Assembly: GCA_000436535.1 (NCBI GenBank)
Contig: FR886242.1
Location: 1 to 14,652 of the forward strand
Direction: 5' to 3'
DNA length: 14,652 nucleotides
From: Eubacterium sp. CAG:252
GTDB taxonomy: Bacteria; Bacillota; Clostridia; Lachnospirales; Lachnospiraceae
The position numbers and the translations under genes were made by a program. The notes below the pieces were generated by a model. The model did not search any database, had not been told where the DNA came from, and saw only the letters and a list, made by a program, of their open reading frames with translations. Below are positions 7,783 to 14,167 of this stretch, piece by piece. Within the stretch, counting starts at the first letter, position 1; the number at the start of each line of letters is the position of its first letter.

Positions 7783-8313
7783 ATGAATAGTGTTATTGAG
7801 TTTGACAGCAAGGTTACACAAAAAGACCTTATAAGGTTCAAGTTTTATCATAAGTATCATACAGTATCGGGTATGGCAGAAATACTGCTTGCCCTGATAC
7901 TTATAGTTCTTTCAGTCATATCAGCAGGAAAGGTAAATGTGTCATACACGCTTATGGTTGGCGTGTTTGGCGTATTTTTCCTTGTATTTCCATCGGCTGA
8001 TATGATACTCAGGGCTAAAAGACAGATGCAAAGTGTTGTTACATTTAAGGAGAAAGTTCACTACAGAATTGATGACTCCGGTATAACAGTAAGTCTTGGC
8101 GATGTTACAGAAACACTTTCTTGGGATAAGATATACAAGATAAAGTTCGATGGAAGAAGCATTGATGTATATATGACTACAGTTAATGCCAATATAATAC
8201 CTGTAAGAGATTTTAACGGTAAGGCAGTCGATTTTGTCAATATGGCAAAAGATCACCTTAAGGCATTTCAGGTAAAGGTTAATACAGACAAGCTTGCAGC
8301 ATATAAAGAGTAA
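7783..8313 (+). CDS. YcxB-like membrane protein
   Basis: A predicted 176-aa inner-membrane protein. Two hydrophobic helices at about 31-48 and 52-70 form a hairpin. A soluble beta-rich C-terminal part (about 85-145, HYRIDDSGITVSLGDVTETLSWDKI) resembles the YcxB-like domain, which has PH-like character, with the typical sequence (D/E)xGI...W..I....... The family has no established function. The ATG at 7783 is supported by AAAGGCAGG (7766-7774). It begins 21 nt after tex, so co-transcription with tex is likely. The next gene, tsaE, starts about 42 nt downstream. The YcxB assignment comes from pattern recognition of this layout and is moderately sure; that it is a real gene is sure. Confidence 0.75.
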   Translation: MNSVIEFDSKVTQKDLIRFKFYHKYHTVSGMAEILLALILIVLSVISAGKVNVSYTLMVGVFGVFFLVFPSADMILRAKRQMQSVVTFKEKVHYRIDDSGITVSLGDVTETLSWDKIYKIKFDGRSIDVYMTTVNANIIPVRDFNGKAVDFVNMAKDHLKAFQVKVNTDKLAAYKE

Positions 8314-8333
8314 TGATGTAAAGCTATTTATGA

Positions 8334-8345
8334 TGTGTATACACA
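8334..8345. promoter_or_regulatory. 12-bp perfect palindrome TGTGTATACACA before tsaE
   Basis: It is self-complementary over 12 bp and lies 11 nt before the chosen tsaE start, overlapping the ribosome binding site AGGA (8345-8348). It could be a protein-binding site or a chance palindrome; no promoter elements are evident beside it. Confidence 0.2.
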
Positions 8346-8355
8346 GGAATGGAAG

Positions 8356-8787
8356 ATGGATATGATTACAGAAACACATAATTCAAAGGAAACATATGAA
8401 CTTGGCTTTAATATGGGAAAGTCAGCTAAAGCAGGGGATGTATACTGTCTTGATGGTGACCTTGGCGTTGGAAAGACTGTATTTACACAGGGCTTTGCCA
8501 AGGGACTTGGTATCAATGAACCTATCAACAGTCCTACATTTACAATAGTTCAGGAATATCACGAGGGCAGGCTGCCGCTGTATCATTTTGATGTATACAG
8601 GATAGGTGATATAACAGAGATGGATGAGATAGGCTATGAGGAGTACTTCTATTCTGAGGGCGTGTGCCTTATTGAATGGGGCAATCTTATAAGTGAGATT
8701 ATGCCTGAAAATGCGACATATATCACTATAAGCAAGGACTTATCCAAAGGCTTTGACTACAGAAGAATAGAAGTGAAGAATTCATAA
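8356..8787 (+). CDS. tsaE: tRNA threonylcarbamoyladenosine biosynthesis ATPase TsaE
   Basis: TsaE is the small P-loop ATPase that works with TsaB and TsaD to transfer the threonylcarbamoyl group to A37 of ANN-decoding tRNAs. The 143-aa product has Walker A GDLGVGKT (34-41), the family block SPTFTIVQEY (59-68), HFDVYRI (77-83) and LIEWG (105-109). Start: the open frame begins at a GTG (8335), but ATG 8356 with AGGA (8345-8348) at 7 nt is preferred. ATG 8362, with GGAAG (8351-8355) at 6 nt, is nearly as good. It lies 42 nt after the YcxB-like gene and 41 nt before tsaB, so it belongs to the same run. All key motifs appear intact. Confidence 0.95.
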   Translation: MDMITETHNSKETYELGFNMGKSAKAGDVYCLDGDLGVGKTVFTQGFAKGLGINEPINSPTFTIVQEYHEGRLPLYHFDVYRIGDITEMDEIGYEEYFYSEGVCLIEWGNLISEIMPENATYITISKDLSKGFDYRRIEVKNS

Positions 8788-8828
8788 ATGTCAGGTGTGT
8801 ACCAGTATTCACAGGTTAGGAGAAAAGT

Positions 8829-9527
8829 ATGAAAGTATTAGCTATTGAGAGTTCAGCAGTTACAGCTTCTGTCGCTATTATGACAGAGGACACACTTATC
8901 GCTGAATATACTATTAATTACAAGAAAACACATTCACAGACGTTACTTCCAATGATAGATGAGATATGCCGTATGACAGAAACAGATGTGTCAGATATAG
9001 ATATAGTTGCAGTGTCTGACGGCCCGGGCTCATTTACAGGCTTAAGGATAGGTGCGGCTACAGGCAAGGGCATAGCACTTGCGAAGAATAAACCAATGGT
9101 TGCAGTACCTACACTTGAAGCTATGGCATATAATCTCATCGGTGATGACAGACTTATATGCCCTGTGATGGATGCAAGAAGAAAGCATTTATACACAGGC
9201 TTATACAGGTTTAACGGCGGTAAGTTAGAGGTGGTAAGTAAGCAGTGCCTTATACCTTATGAAGAACTTGTCGATATGTTAAATAAGAAGAATGAAAATG
9301 TTGTATTTGTTGGTGACGGCATAGATGTGGCGGGAGCTTATATCAAAGATAATCTTAAGTGCGAATACAGCTTTGCACCTGCGCATATAAAGACACAGAG
9401 GGCATCAAGCGTGGCACTCGCTGCTATGGATATGGCAAAGGCTGGAAAGACTATAAGCTCAGATGAGATGAAGCCTGATTACTTAAGACCTTCACAGGCA
9501 GAAAGAGAACATAACAAGGCACAGTAA
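8829..9527 (+). CDS. tsaB: tRNA threonylcarbamoyladenosine biosynthesis protein TsaB
   Basis: TsaB is the ASKHA-fold partner that dimerises with TsaD in the bacterial t6A37 synthesis complex; it has no catalysis of its own. The 232-aa product starts MKVLAIESSAVTASVAI and contains THSQTLLPMI (34-43) and DGPGSFTGLRIG (64-75). The VMDARRKHLYTGLYR segment (about 113-127) is typical of TsaB and sets it apart from TsaD, which has HxxxH there. Length matches the family (about 220-240). AGGAGA (8818-8823) lies 5 nt before the ATG. It sits between tsaE and rimI, the standard Firmicute order. Confidence 0.95.
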   Translation: MKVLAIESSAVTASVAIMTEDTLIAEYTINYKKTHSQTLLPMIDEICRMTETDVSDIDIVAVSDGPGSFTGLRIGAATGKGIALAKNKPMVAVPTLEAMAYNLIGDDRLICPVMDARRKHLYTGLYRFNGGKLEVVSKQCLIPYEELVDMLNKKNENVVFVGDGIDVAGAYIKDNLKCEYSFAPAHIKTQRASSVALAAMDMAKAGKTISSDEMKPDYLRPSQAEREHNKAQ

Positions 9528-9564
9528 AGGTCAGTATACAGTATTATTGGAATGGAGAATGATT

Positions 9565-10014
9565 ATGGAGTACCATATTAGAGCGATGCAGGAGCAGGAT
9601 ATACCTTTTGTATCACAGATTGAGAACCAGATATTTTCCCTGCCATGGTCAGAAAAGTCTTTCAGGGATGCAGCAGCTAATCCTGACAATGTGTATCTTG
9701 TATGTGAGTGTACAGGTGAGATAGCCGGATACTGCGGAATGTGGACTGTTATGGGAGAGGGCAACGTAACCAATGTTGCGGTTCATCCTGCCTACAGAAG
9801 AATGGGTGTCGCCGAGGCACTTCTTAAAGAAATGGAAAAGAAGGCTAAAGAGAAGGATGTTACTATATTCTTTTTAGAAGTACGCCAGAGCAATGAGGCG
9901 GCAAAGCAGCTTTATAATAAGCTTGGCTACAATCCTATAGGTGTCAGAAAGAGGTTTTATGAGAAACCTGTGGAGGATGCCATAGTTATGTCAAAAACAA
10001 CCTATACGGTGTAA
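9565..10014 (+). CDS. rimI: Ribosomal protein S18-alanine N-acetyltransferase (GNAT)
   Basis: RimI acetylates the N-terminal alanine of ribosomal protein S18 from acetyl-CoA; clostridial homologues may have other targets. The 149-aa product shows the GNAT fold: IRAMQEQDIPFVSQIE at the start, VAVHPAYRRMGVAEALL (71-87) with the acetyl-CoA loop RRMGVA (78-83), LEVRQSN (104-110) with the conserved Glu105, and AAKQLYNKLGYNPIGVRKRFY (112-132), ending in EDAIVMSK. Start: the frame is open to a TTG at 9547, but ATG 9565 with GGAG (9554-9557) at 7 nt gives the usual family length; ATG 9559 is a less likely alternative. It follows tsaB by 37 nt. The usual partner tsaD is separated from it here by a repeat element, rnz and a hypothetical gene. 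Confidence 0.9.
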   Translation: MEYHIRAMQEQDIPFVSQIENQIFSLPWSEKSFRDAAANPDNVYLVCECTGEIAGYCGMWTVMGEGNVTNVAVHPAYRRMGVAEALLKEMEKKAKEKDVTIFFLEVRQSNEAAKQLYNKLGYNPIGVRKRFYEKPVEDAIVMSKTTYTV

Positions 10015-10020
10015 ATAATT

Positions 10021-10026
10021 AAAATA
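10021..10026. repeat. Putative target-site duplication, left of element copy 1
   Basis: AAAATA at 10021-10026 is repeated exactly at 10169-10174 on the far side of the element. The sequence is A/T-rich, so chance cannot be fully excluded. Confidence 0.5.
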
Positions 10027-10168
10027 ACTATAAATGAGCAAATACAGAAAAATGCACAAAAATGATTTACTTCTGTTTGTACCTCAGATGCATTTCAATG
10101 GATTATGAAAATTTGTTTTTATAACGTAGACATACTTGTACAATATTTTTAGTTTGCTTATTTATAGT
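10027..10168 (-). mobile_element. MITE-like repeat element, copy 1
   Basis: A 142-bp element bounded by inverted repeats ACTATAAATGAGCAAA (10027-10042) and TTTGCTTATTTATAGT (10153-10168), with 15 of 16 positions matching. The similarity continues imperfectly inward to about 33 bp. It is flanked directly by the 6-bp direct repeat AAAATA (10021-10026 and 10169-10174), as expected for a target-site duplication. Its reverse complement matches the element at 13938-14080 over the full length (about 80-85% identity by eye). That includes an identical 21-bp stretch, here at 10042-10062. It encodes no credible protein. It lies between rimI and rnz and, if transcribed with them, its ends could pair into a long RNA stem. 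Confidence 0.75.
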
Positions 10169-10174
10169 AAAATA
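10169..10174. repeat. Putative target-site duplication, right of element copy 1
   Basis: Second copy of AAAATA, abutting the right terminal inverted repeat. Confidence 0.5.
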
Positions 10175-10197
10175 ATACAATCAGGAAAGGAGCCGGT

Positions 10198-11112
10198 ATG
10201 TTAGACGTATGTTTATTAGGAACAAGCGGAATGCTTCCACTTCCCGGCAGATGGCTCACTTCACTTATGACAAGATATAACGGGAGCAACCTGCTTATAG
10301 ATTGTGGTGAAGGAACTCAGATAGCCATAAAGGAAAAAGGGTGGAGTTATAATCCGATAGATATCATATGCTTTACGCATTATCATGCAGACCATATAAG
10401 CGGTCTTCCGGGGCTTCTGCTTACTATGGGTAACTCCGACAGAAAGGAACCACTCACTCTTATCGGTCCTAAGGGGCTTACAAGAGTTGTAAATGCGTTG
10501 AGAGTAATAGCACCTGAACTGCCTTTTGAGATTAATATGATAGAGCTTAGCGGGCAGCAGGAGCATTTTCAGATAAAAGGATATGAGATAGAGGCATTCC
10601 GTGTTAATCACGCGGTTACATGTTATGGGTATACTATCAGTATACCTAGAATAGGAAAGTTCAATGCTGACAAGGCAAAGGAACTTGGAATACCATGCCG
10701 TATATGGAATAAGCTGCAGCATGGACAGGCAGTAGAGCATGAGGGTGTGACTTATACACCTGATATGGTTATGGGAGCGCCTAGAAAGGGCATAAAGCTT
10801 ACATACTGCACGGATACAAGACCAGTGCAGGCAATAGTTGATAATGCCTTAGAGTCAGACCTTTTCATATGCGAAGGTATGTATGGAGAGAAGGATAAGG
10901 ATGCCAAGGCAAGGGAATACAAGCATATGACCTTCTATGAGGCGGCAGAGCTTGCCAAGAAGGCAAATGTCAAGGAAATGTGGCTTACACACTATAGTCC
11001 TTCGCTCATCCGTCCGGCGGACTATGTTGGCAATATAAAGCATATATTTAAAAATGTGCGTGCAGCAAAAGACAGACAGAGCGTTACACTTAACTTTGAG
11101 GATGAAGAATAA
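10198..11112 (+). CDS. rnz: Ribonuclease Z-like metallo-beta-lactamase nuclease
   Basis: RNase Z cuts tRNA precursors after the discriminator base (EC 3.1.26.11), mainly those lacking an encoded CCA. The 304-aa product matches the length of the short RNase Z class (about 305-310). It has LLIDCGEGTQ (32-41), the zinc motif HYHADH (H61, H63, D65, H66), a VNHAV His at 138, TDTRP with Asp206, H243 in KHMTFYEAAELAKKA, and LTHYSPS with His265. One feature is atypical: the exosite arm (about 150-180) reads KELGIPCRIWNKLQHGQ, without the GP element (usual GIPPGPLYGKL) that helps hold tRNA. AAAGGAG (10186-10192) lies 5 nt before the ATG. The repeat element ends 29 nt upstream, and a hypothetical gene follows after 32 nt. 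A related MBL nuclease is the alternative call. Confidence 0.82.
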   Translation: MLDVCLLGTSGMLPLPGRWLTSLMTRYNGSNLLIDCGEGTQIAIKEKGWSYNPIDIICFTHYHADHISGLPGLLLTMGNSDRKEPLTLIGPKGLTRVVNALRVIAPELPFEINMIELSGQQEHFQIKGYEIEAFRVNHAVTCYGYTISIPRIGKFNADKAKELGIPCRIWNKLQHGQAVEHEGVTYTPDMVMGAPRKGIKLTYCTDTRPVQAIVDNALESDLFICEGMYGEKDKDAKAREYKHMTFYEAAELAKKANVKEMWLTHYSPSLIRPADYVGNIKHIFKNVRAAKDRQSVTLNFEDEE

Positions 11113-11144
11113 CTTAAAAAGAGTAATCTAAAAAGGAGCAGCCT

Positions 11145-11726
11145 ATGAGAAAACACTGGAAAATGGTAATTATTGTAATAATATGTGCAGCATTGTGCCT
11201 GGGATATTATTATTATCTGGCTAATAAGCCAGCTGAAAAAGATGCAACCGACCAGGCTGTACAGAATGAGGAGCTGGCTTATCTTACAACAAGGAATATA
11301 AGTGACAATTATCCAGAGTCAGTCAGGGATGTTGTGAAGCTTTATGCAAGAATAACAAAGGAATACTATGAACCTGACATAACAGACGAAGATATAGAAA
11401 AGCTTGGACATCAGGCAAGATTACTGTTTGATGATGAACTTAAGGGAACCCAGACAGATGATGAGTTTATGCAGGCATTAAAGGATGATATTAATGTATA
11501 CCGAAGTAATGATGCAAGAATAAACAGCTTTAGTATACAGAGTGCCAGTGATACAAAGTATACTACCTTTAATAACAGGGATTATGCATCATTACAGCTT
11601 GTGTATTATATACGTGAAGGCAGTAATCTGCATACTTCCGGTACAAAGTTTACACTCAGGAAGGATAATTCCGGCAAGTGGAAGATATTGTACTGGGAAC
11701 TGGTTGATTCTGTAGATTTGGGCTAA
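11145..11726 (+). CDS. Hypothetical membrane-anchored extracytoplasmic protein
   Basis: A predicted 193-aa protein that I do not recognise. A basic N-terminus (MRKHWK) leads into one hydrophobic segment (about 7-25), with no clear signal-peptidase site and no lipobox Cys. It is best read as an N-in single-pass anchor with the rest outside the membrane. Residues about 30-120 are charged and helical. Residues about 140-188 alternate hydrophobic and polar residues and end in GKWKILYWEL, resembling the last strands of NTF2-like or other small beta-rich domains; this is only a visual likeness. AAGGAG (11133-11138) at 6 nt supports the ATG. It lies 32 nt after rnz and 25 nt before tsaD, so it is very probably co-transcribed with both. 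A role with them is not implied by the sequence. Confidence 0.8.
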   Translation: MRKHWKMVIIVIICAALCLGYYYYLANKPAEKDATDQAVQNEELAYLTTRNISDNYPESVRDVVKLYARITKEYYEPDITDEDIEKLGHQARLLFDDELKGTQTDDEFMQALKDDINVYRSNDARINSFSIQSASDTKYTTFNNRDYASLQLVYYIREGSNLHTSGTKFTLRKDNSGKWKILYWELVDSVDLG

Positions 11727-11751
11727 ATGAGCATAAAGAATGGAGATTATG

Positions 11752-12783
11752 ATGGAAGAACAGAAGGATGTGCTGATACTGGCTATTGAGAGTTCATGCG
11801 ATGAAACAGCGGCAGCAGTTGTTAAGAATGGAAGAACAATATTATCCAATGTGATTAATTCACAGATAGCAATTCATACAGAGTATGGTGGAGTAGTTCC
11901 AGAGATAGCCTCGAGAAAGCATATAGAAAATATTAATCCGGTTATCAGAATGGCACTTGATGAGGCAAAAGTGACTTTAGATGACATAGATGCAATAGGA
12001 GTGACTTATGGTCCGGGACTTGTTGGAGCGCTTCTTGTCGGTGTTGCTGAGGCTAAGGCCATCGCATTTGCAACAGGAAAGCCGCTTGTAGGAGTTCATC
12101 ACATTGAGGGACATATTGCAGCCAATTATATAGAAAATAAGGAACTTGAGCCGCCATTTGTGGCACTTGTTGTATCCGGAGGACATACTCATCTTGTAAA
12201 GGTAAATGATTATGGAAGCTTTGATATAATCGGACGGACAAGAGATGATGCAGCTGGAGAGGCATTTGACAAGGTGGCAAGAGCTATAGGATTAGGCTAT
12301 CCGGGCGGCCCTAAGATAGATAAGGTGGCTAAAGAGGGTAATCCTGATGCCATAGTATTTCCGAGGGCACATGTTGATGATGCACCATATGACTTTTCTT
12401 TTAGTGGAATAAAGTCAGCGGTACTGAACTATATTAATTCAGCAGAGATGAGGGGTGAAACAATCAACAAGGCAGACCTTGCAGCATCATTCCAGAAAGC
12501 TGTTGTAGATGCGCTTGTATCAAGAGCCATACGTCTTACAAAGGAGAGTGGAATGGACAAGCTCGCTGTAGCAGGTGGAGTTGCGTCCAATTCTGCCTTA
12601 AGAAAGGCTTTAAAGGAGGAGTGTGAGAAGAACGATATTAAGTTCTATTCACCATCGCCAATATTCTGTACAGACAATGCGGCTATGATTGGTGTAGCGG
12701 CATATTATGAATATATATCAGGAACAAGACACGGCTACGACCTCAATGCAGTGCCTAATCTTAAGCTGGGTGAGAGAATATAG
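11752..12783 (+). CDS. tsaD: tRNA N6-adenosine threonylcarbamoyltransferase TsaD
   Basis: TsaD is the catalytic subunit that transfers threonylcarbamoyl from its AMP ester to A37 of tRNA (EC 2.3.1.234), working with TsaB and TsaE. The 343-aa product has IESSCDET (12-19), EYGGVVPEIASRKH (44-57) and the metal-binding HIEGH (H117, H121). It also has SGGHTHL (142-148), FDKVARAIGLGYPGGPKID (172-190), FSFSGIKSAVLNY (215-227), AGGVASNSALR (274-284) and CTDNAAMIG with the third metal ligand Asp308. Start: the frame is open from ATG 11740, but TGGAG (11741-11745) places initiation at ATG 11752 (6 nt); ATG 11749 is too close. It closes the tsa run, with no clear terminator behind it. Confidence 0.97.
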   Translation: MEEQKDVLILAIESSCDETAAAVVKNGRTILSNVINSQIAIHTEYGGVVPEIASRKHIENINPVIRMALDEAKVTLDDIDAIGVTYGPGLVGALLVGVAEAKAIAFATGKPLVGVHHIEGHIAANYIENKELEPPFVALVVSGGHTHLVKVNDYGSFDIIGRTRDDAAGEAFDKVARAIGLGYPGGPKIDKVAKEGNPDAIVFPRAHVDDAPYDFSFSGIKSAVLNYINSAEMRGETINKADLAASFQKAVVDALVSRAIRLTKESGMDKLAVAGGVASNSALRKALKEECEKNDIKFYSPSPIFCTDNAAMIGVAAYYEYISGTRHGYDLNAVPNLKLGERI

Positions 12784-12969
12784 AGAATAGGTTTGGGATG
12801 ATTTAAGGCAATCGGTCTAAAGTAATTGGGATTAATTTATAGTTATTAAGATTAGCTACTGTCGATTGAAAGAAAGGTTATTCTTGCGGACTTAGGAAAG
12901 TAGAAGGTTATTAGTGTTAACTATTGCCGGATGTGAGAGAATATAAAGAACACAGGAAAGGAAGATGAG

Positions 12970-13722
12970 ATGTGTATGAACTATGCGATAATATTGGCAG
13001 GTGGAAAAGGCTCAAGAATGAAGAGTGCAGTTCCCAAGCAGTTTATGGAGCTGAACGGCAAGCCGATGGTGTGTCATTCTATAGATACATTTGAACATAA
13101 CAGCAATATTGATGGAATAGTGCTTGTAACATCTTCTGATTATAGAGAATATATGGAAAAACTCATACAGGACTATTCATATAGAAAGATTATAGGTATA
13201 GCTGAAGGCGGCGCAGAAAGATATGATTCGGTATATGCGGGGCTTAACTGCATAAGGAATAGTTCACGTGATGTGAATAACGCAAATAATGCTGTATCTG
13301 GTGTGCAAAATAATATTTTCATACATGACGGAGCAAGACCATGCGTAACTGATAATATCATTAATGCATGCATGAGGGATGTTATGCAGTATAAGGCATG
13401 CGTTGCGGCAGTTCCAGTTAAAGATACGATAAAAGTAGTTGACACAGATGGTATTGCTGTTAATACGCCAGACAGAAGTACCCTGTGGCAGATACAGACC
13501 CCTCAGGTATTTGAATATGGGCTTATAATGGAGGCGTATGACAGGCTCTACGCAGACAATGACAAGTCAGGAATAACAGACGATGCTATGGTTTCAGAGC
13601 GATATATGCACACAAAGGTGAAAATGACGCTGTCAGAATATACCAATATAAAAGCAACAACACCAGAAGACATACTTGTAACGCAGATATTCCTGTCCCA
13701 GAACACGAAAGTCAGCATGTAA
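12970..13722 (+). CDS. ispD: 2-C-methyl-D-erythritol 4-phosphate cytidylyltransferase
   Basis: IspD joins CTP and MEP to give CDP-methylerythritol in the non-mevalonate isoprenoid pathway (EC 2.7.7.60). The 250-aa product has the nucleotide-binding start AIILAGGKGSRM...PKQF (6-25) and GGAERYDSVYAGL (80-92). IHDGARPCV (118-126), VPVKDTIK (148-155), LWQIQTPQVF (172-181), TDDAMV (203-208) and YTNIKATTPEDI (224-235) follow. It is 15-20 residues longer than usual because of an Asn/Ser-rich insertion at about 97-115. ATG 12970 is favoured by AGGAAAGGA (12954-12962) at 7 nt; ATG 12976 would be 13 nt away. The main alternative is the related TarI ribitol-phosphate cytidylyltransferase, but no teichoic-acid genes are near. 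It follows tsaD after 186 nt in which I find no convincing promoter. Confidence 0.88.
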   Translation: MCMNYAIILAGGKGSRMKSAVPKQFMELNGKPMVCHSIDTFEHNSNIDGIVLVTSSDYREYMEKLIQDYSYRKIIGIAEGGAERYDSVYAGLNCIRNSSRDVNNANNAVSGVQNNIFIHDGARPCVTDNIINACMRDVMQYKACVAAVPVKDTIKVVDTDGIAVNTPDRSTLWQIQTPQVFEYGLIMEAYDRLYADNDKSGITDDAMVSERYMHTKVKMTLSEYTNIKATTPEDILVTQIFLSQNTKVSM

Positions 13723-13756
13723 ATTGCGTTAAATAAAGATATATACATATAATTTC

Positions 13757-13861
13757 AAGGAGCTGTCGCATTAAGCATAATCTATACAATATGCAGATAT
13801 TAATAACAGATTTAGTATCTACATATTGTATGAATAGCGCTTTGCGCGACATCTCCTTTTT
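13757..13861 (+). terminator. Long imperfect hairpin with T tail after ispD
   Basis: AAGGAG-CT-GTCGC (13757-13769) pairs with GCGAC-AT-CTCCTT (13846-13858) around a 2x2 mismatch. Further in, ATACAATATGCAGATA (13784-13799) pairs with TATCTACATATTGTAT (13816-13831) at 15 of 16 positions, leaving a loop of about 16 nt. The outer arm ends in T5 (13857-13861). It lies 34 nt after the ispD stop, so termination is the simplest role. The T run occurs only on this side, so it is not bidirectional. The unusual length (about 105 bp) also fits a mobile palindromic repeat used as a terminator. Confidence 0.6.
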
Positions 13862-13931
13862 GATTTAAATGCAAAAGTCTTGACTGCTCATTTTTATTCT
13901 GTAAGTTTACTTTTTGTAGATATATTAAGAT

Positions 13932-13937
13932 TAAAAT
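13932..13937. repeat. Putative target-site duplication, left of element copy 2
   Basis: TAAAAT abuts the left inverted repeat and recurs exactly at 14081-14086. Confidence 0.5.
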
Positions 13938-14080
13938 ACTATAAATGAGCAAATTTAAAATATTGCAGAAGTATGTCAGCGTTAGAAAAAAGGATTTTTC
14001 ATAATCTATTGAAATGTATCTGTAGTACAAACAAGAACAAATTGTTTTTGTGCATTTTTCTGTATCTGCTTATTTGTAGT
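13938..14080 (+). mobile_element. MITE-like repeat element, copy 2
   Basis: A 143-bp element related to 10027-10168 but in the opposite orientation. It starts ACTATAAATGAGCAAA (13938-13953) and ends TCTGCTTATTTGTAGT (14065-14080); the ends are inverted repeats with 3 mismatches in 16, continuing imperfectly to about 33 bp (24 of 33 by eye). It is flanked directly by the 6-bp direct repeat TAAAAT (13932-13937, 14081-14086), different from that at copy 1. The alignment with copy 1 needs only one single-base gap. An identical 21-bp block lies at 14045-14065. No coding sequence is seen. Confidence 0.75.
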
Positions 14081-14086
14081 TAAAAT
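14081..14086. repeat. Putative target-site duplication, right of element copy 2
   Basis: Second copy of TAAAAT, abutting the right inverted repeat. Confidence 0.5.
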
Positions 14087-14167
14087 ATATAAAACGCATA
14101 TGAATGGGTAGTATTGATTATTAATTGACGAAAGTAATTAGAGAAAATGTGCTTGTTGGTTTTATAT

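Noticed and set aside
10154..10181. Promoter TTGCTT-16-TACAAT just before rnz
   Set aside because: Transcription would start around the ribosome binding site at 10186-10192, leaving no room for initiation on this leader.
12784..12969. Direct repeat AAGGTTATT (12874-12882 and 12904-12912) and possible promoter before ispD
   Set aside because: A 9-mer repeated once in A/T-rich DNA is weak evidence, and no -35/-10 pair with 16-18 nt spacing was convincing. ispD may be read through from tsaD.
13872..13924. Possible third, decayed copy of the repeat element (TGCTCATTTTTA, then TTTTTGTAGATATATTAAG)
   Set aside because: Only short stretches resemble the element end or the tandem-repeat junction; no paired inverted repeat or flanking duplication could be identified.
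13812..14030. Minus-strand 72-codon frame across the hairpin and repeat element
   Set aside because: It overlaps the palindrome arm and copy 2 of the element, and its composition simply follows the A/T-rich DNA. The equivalent frame is not kept in copy 1.
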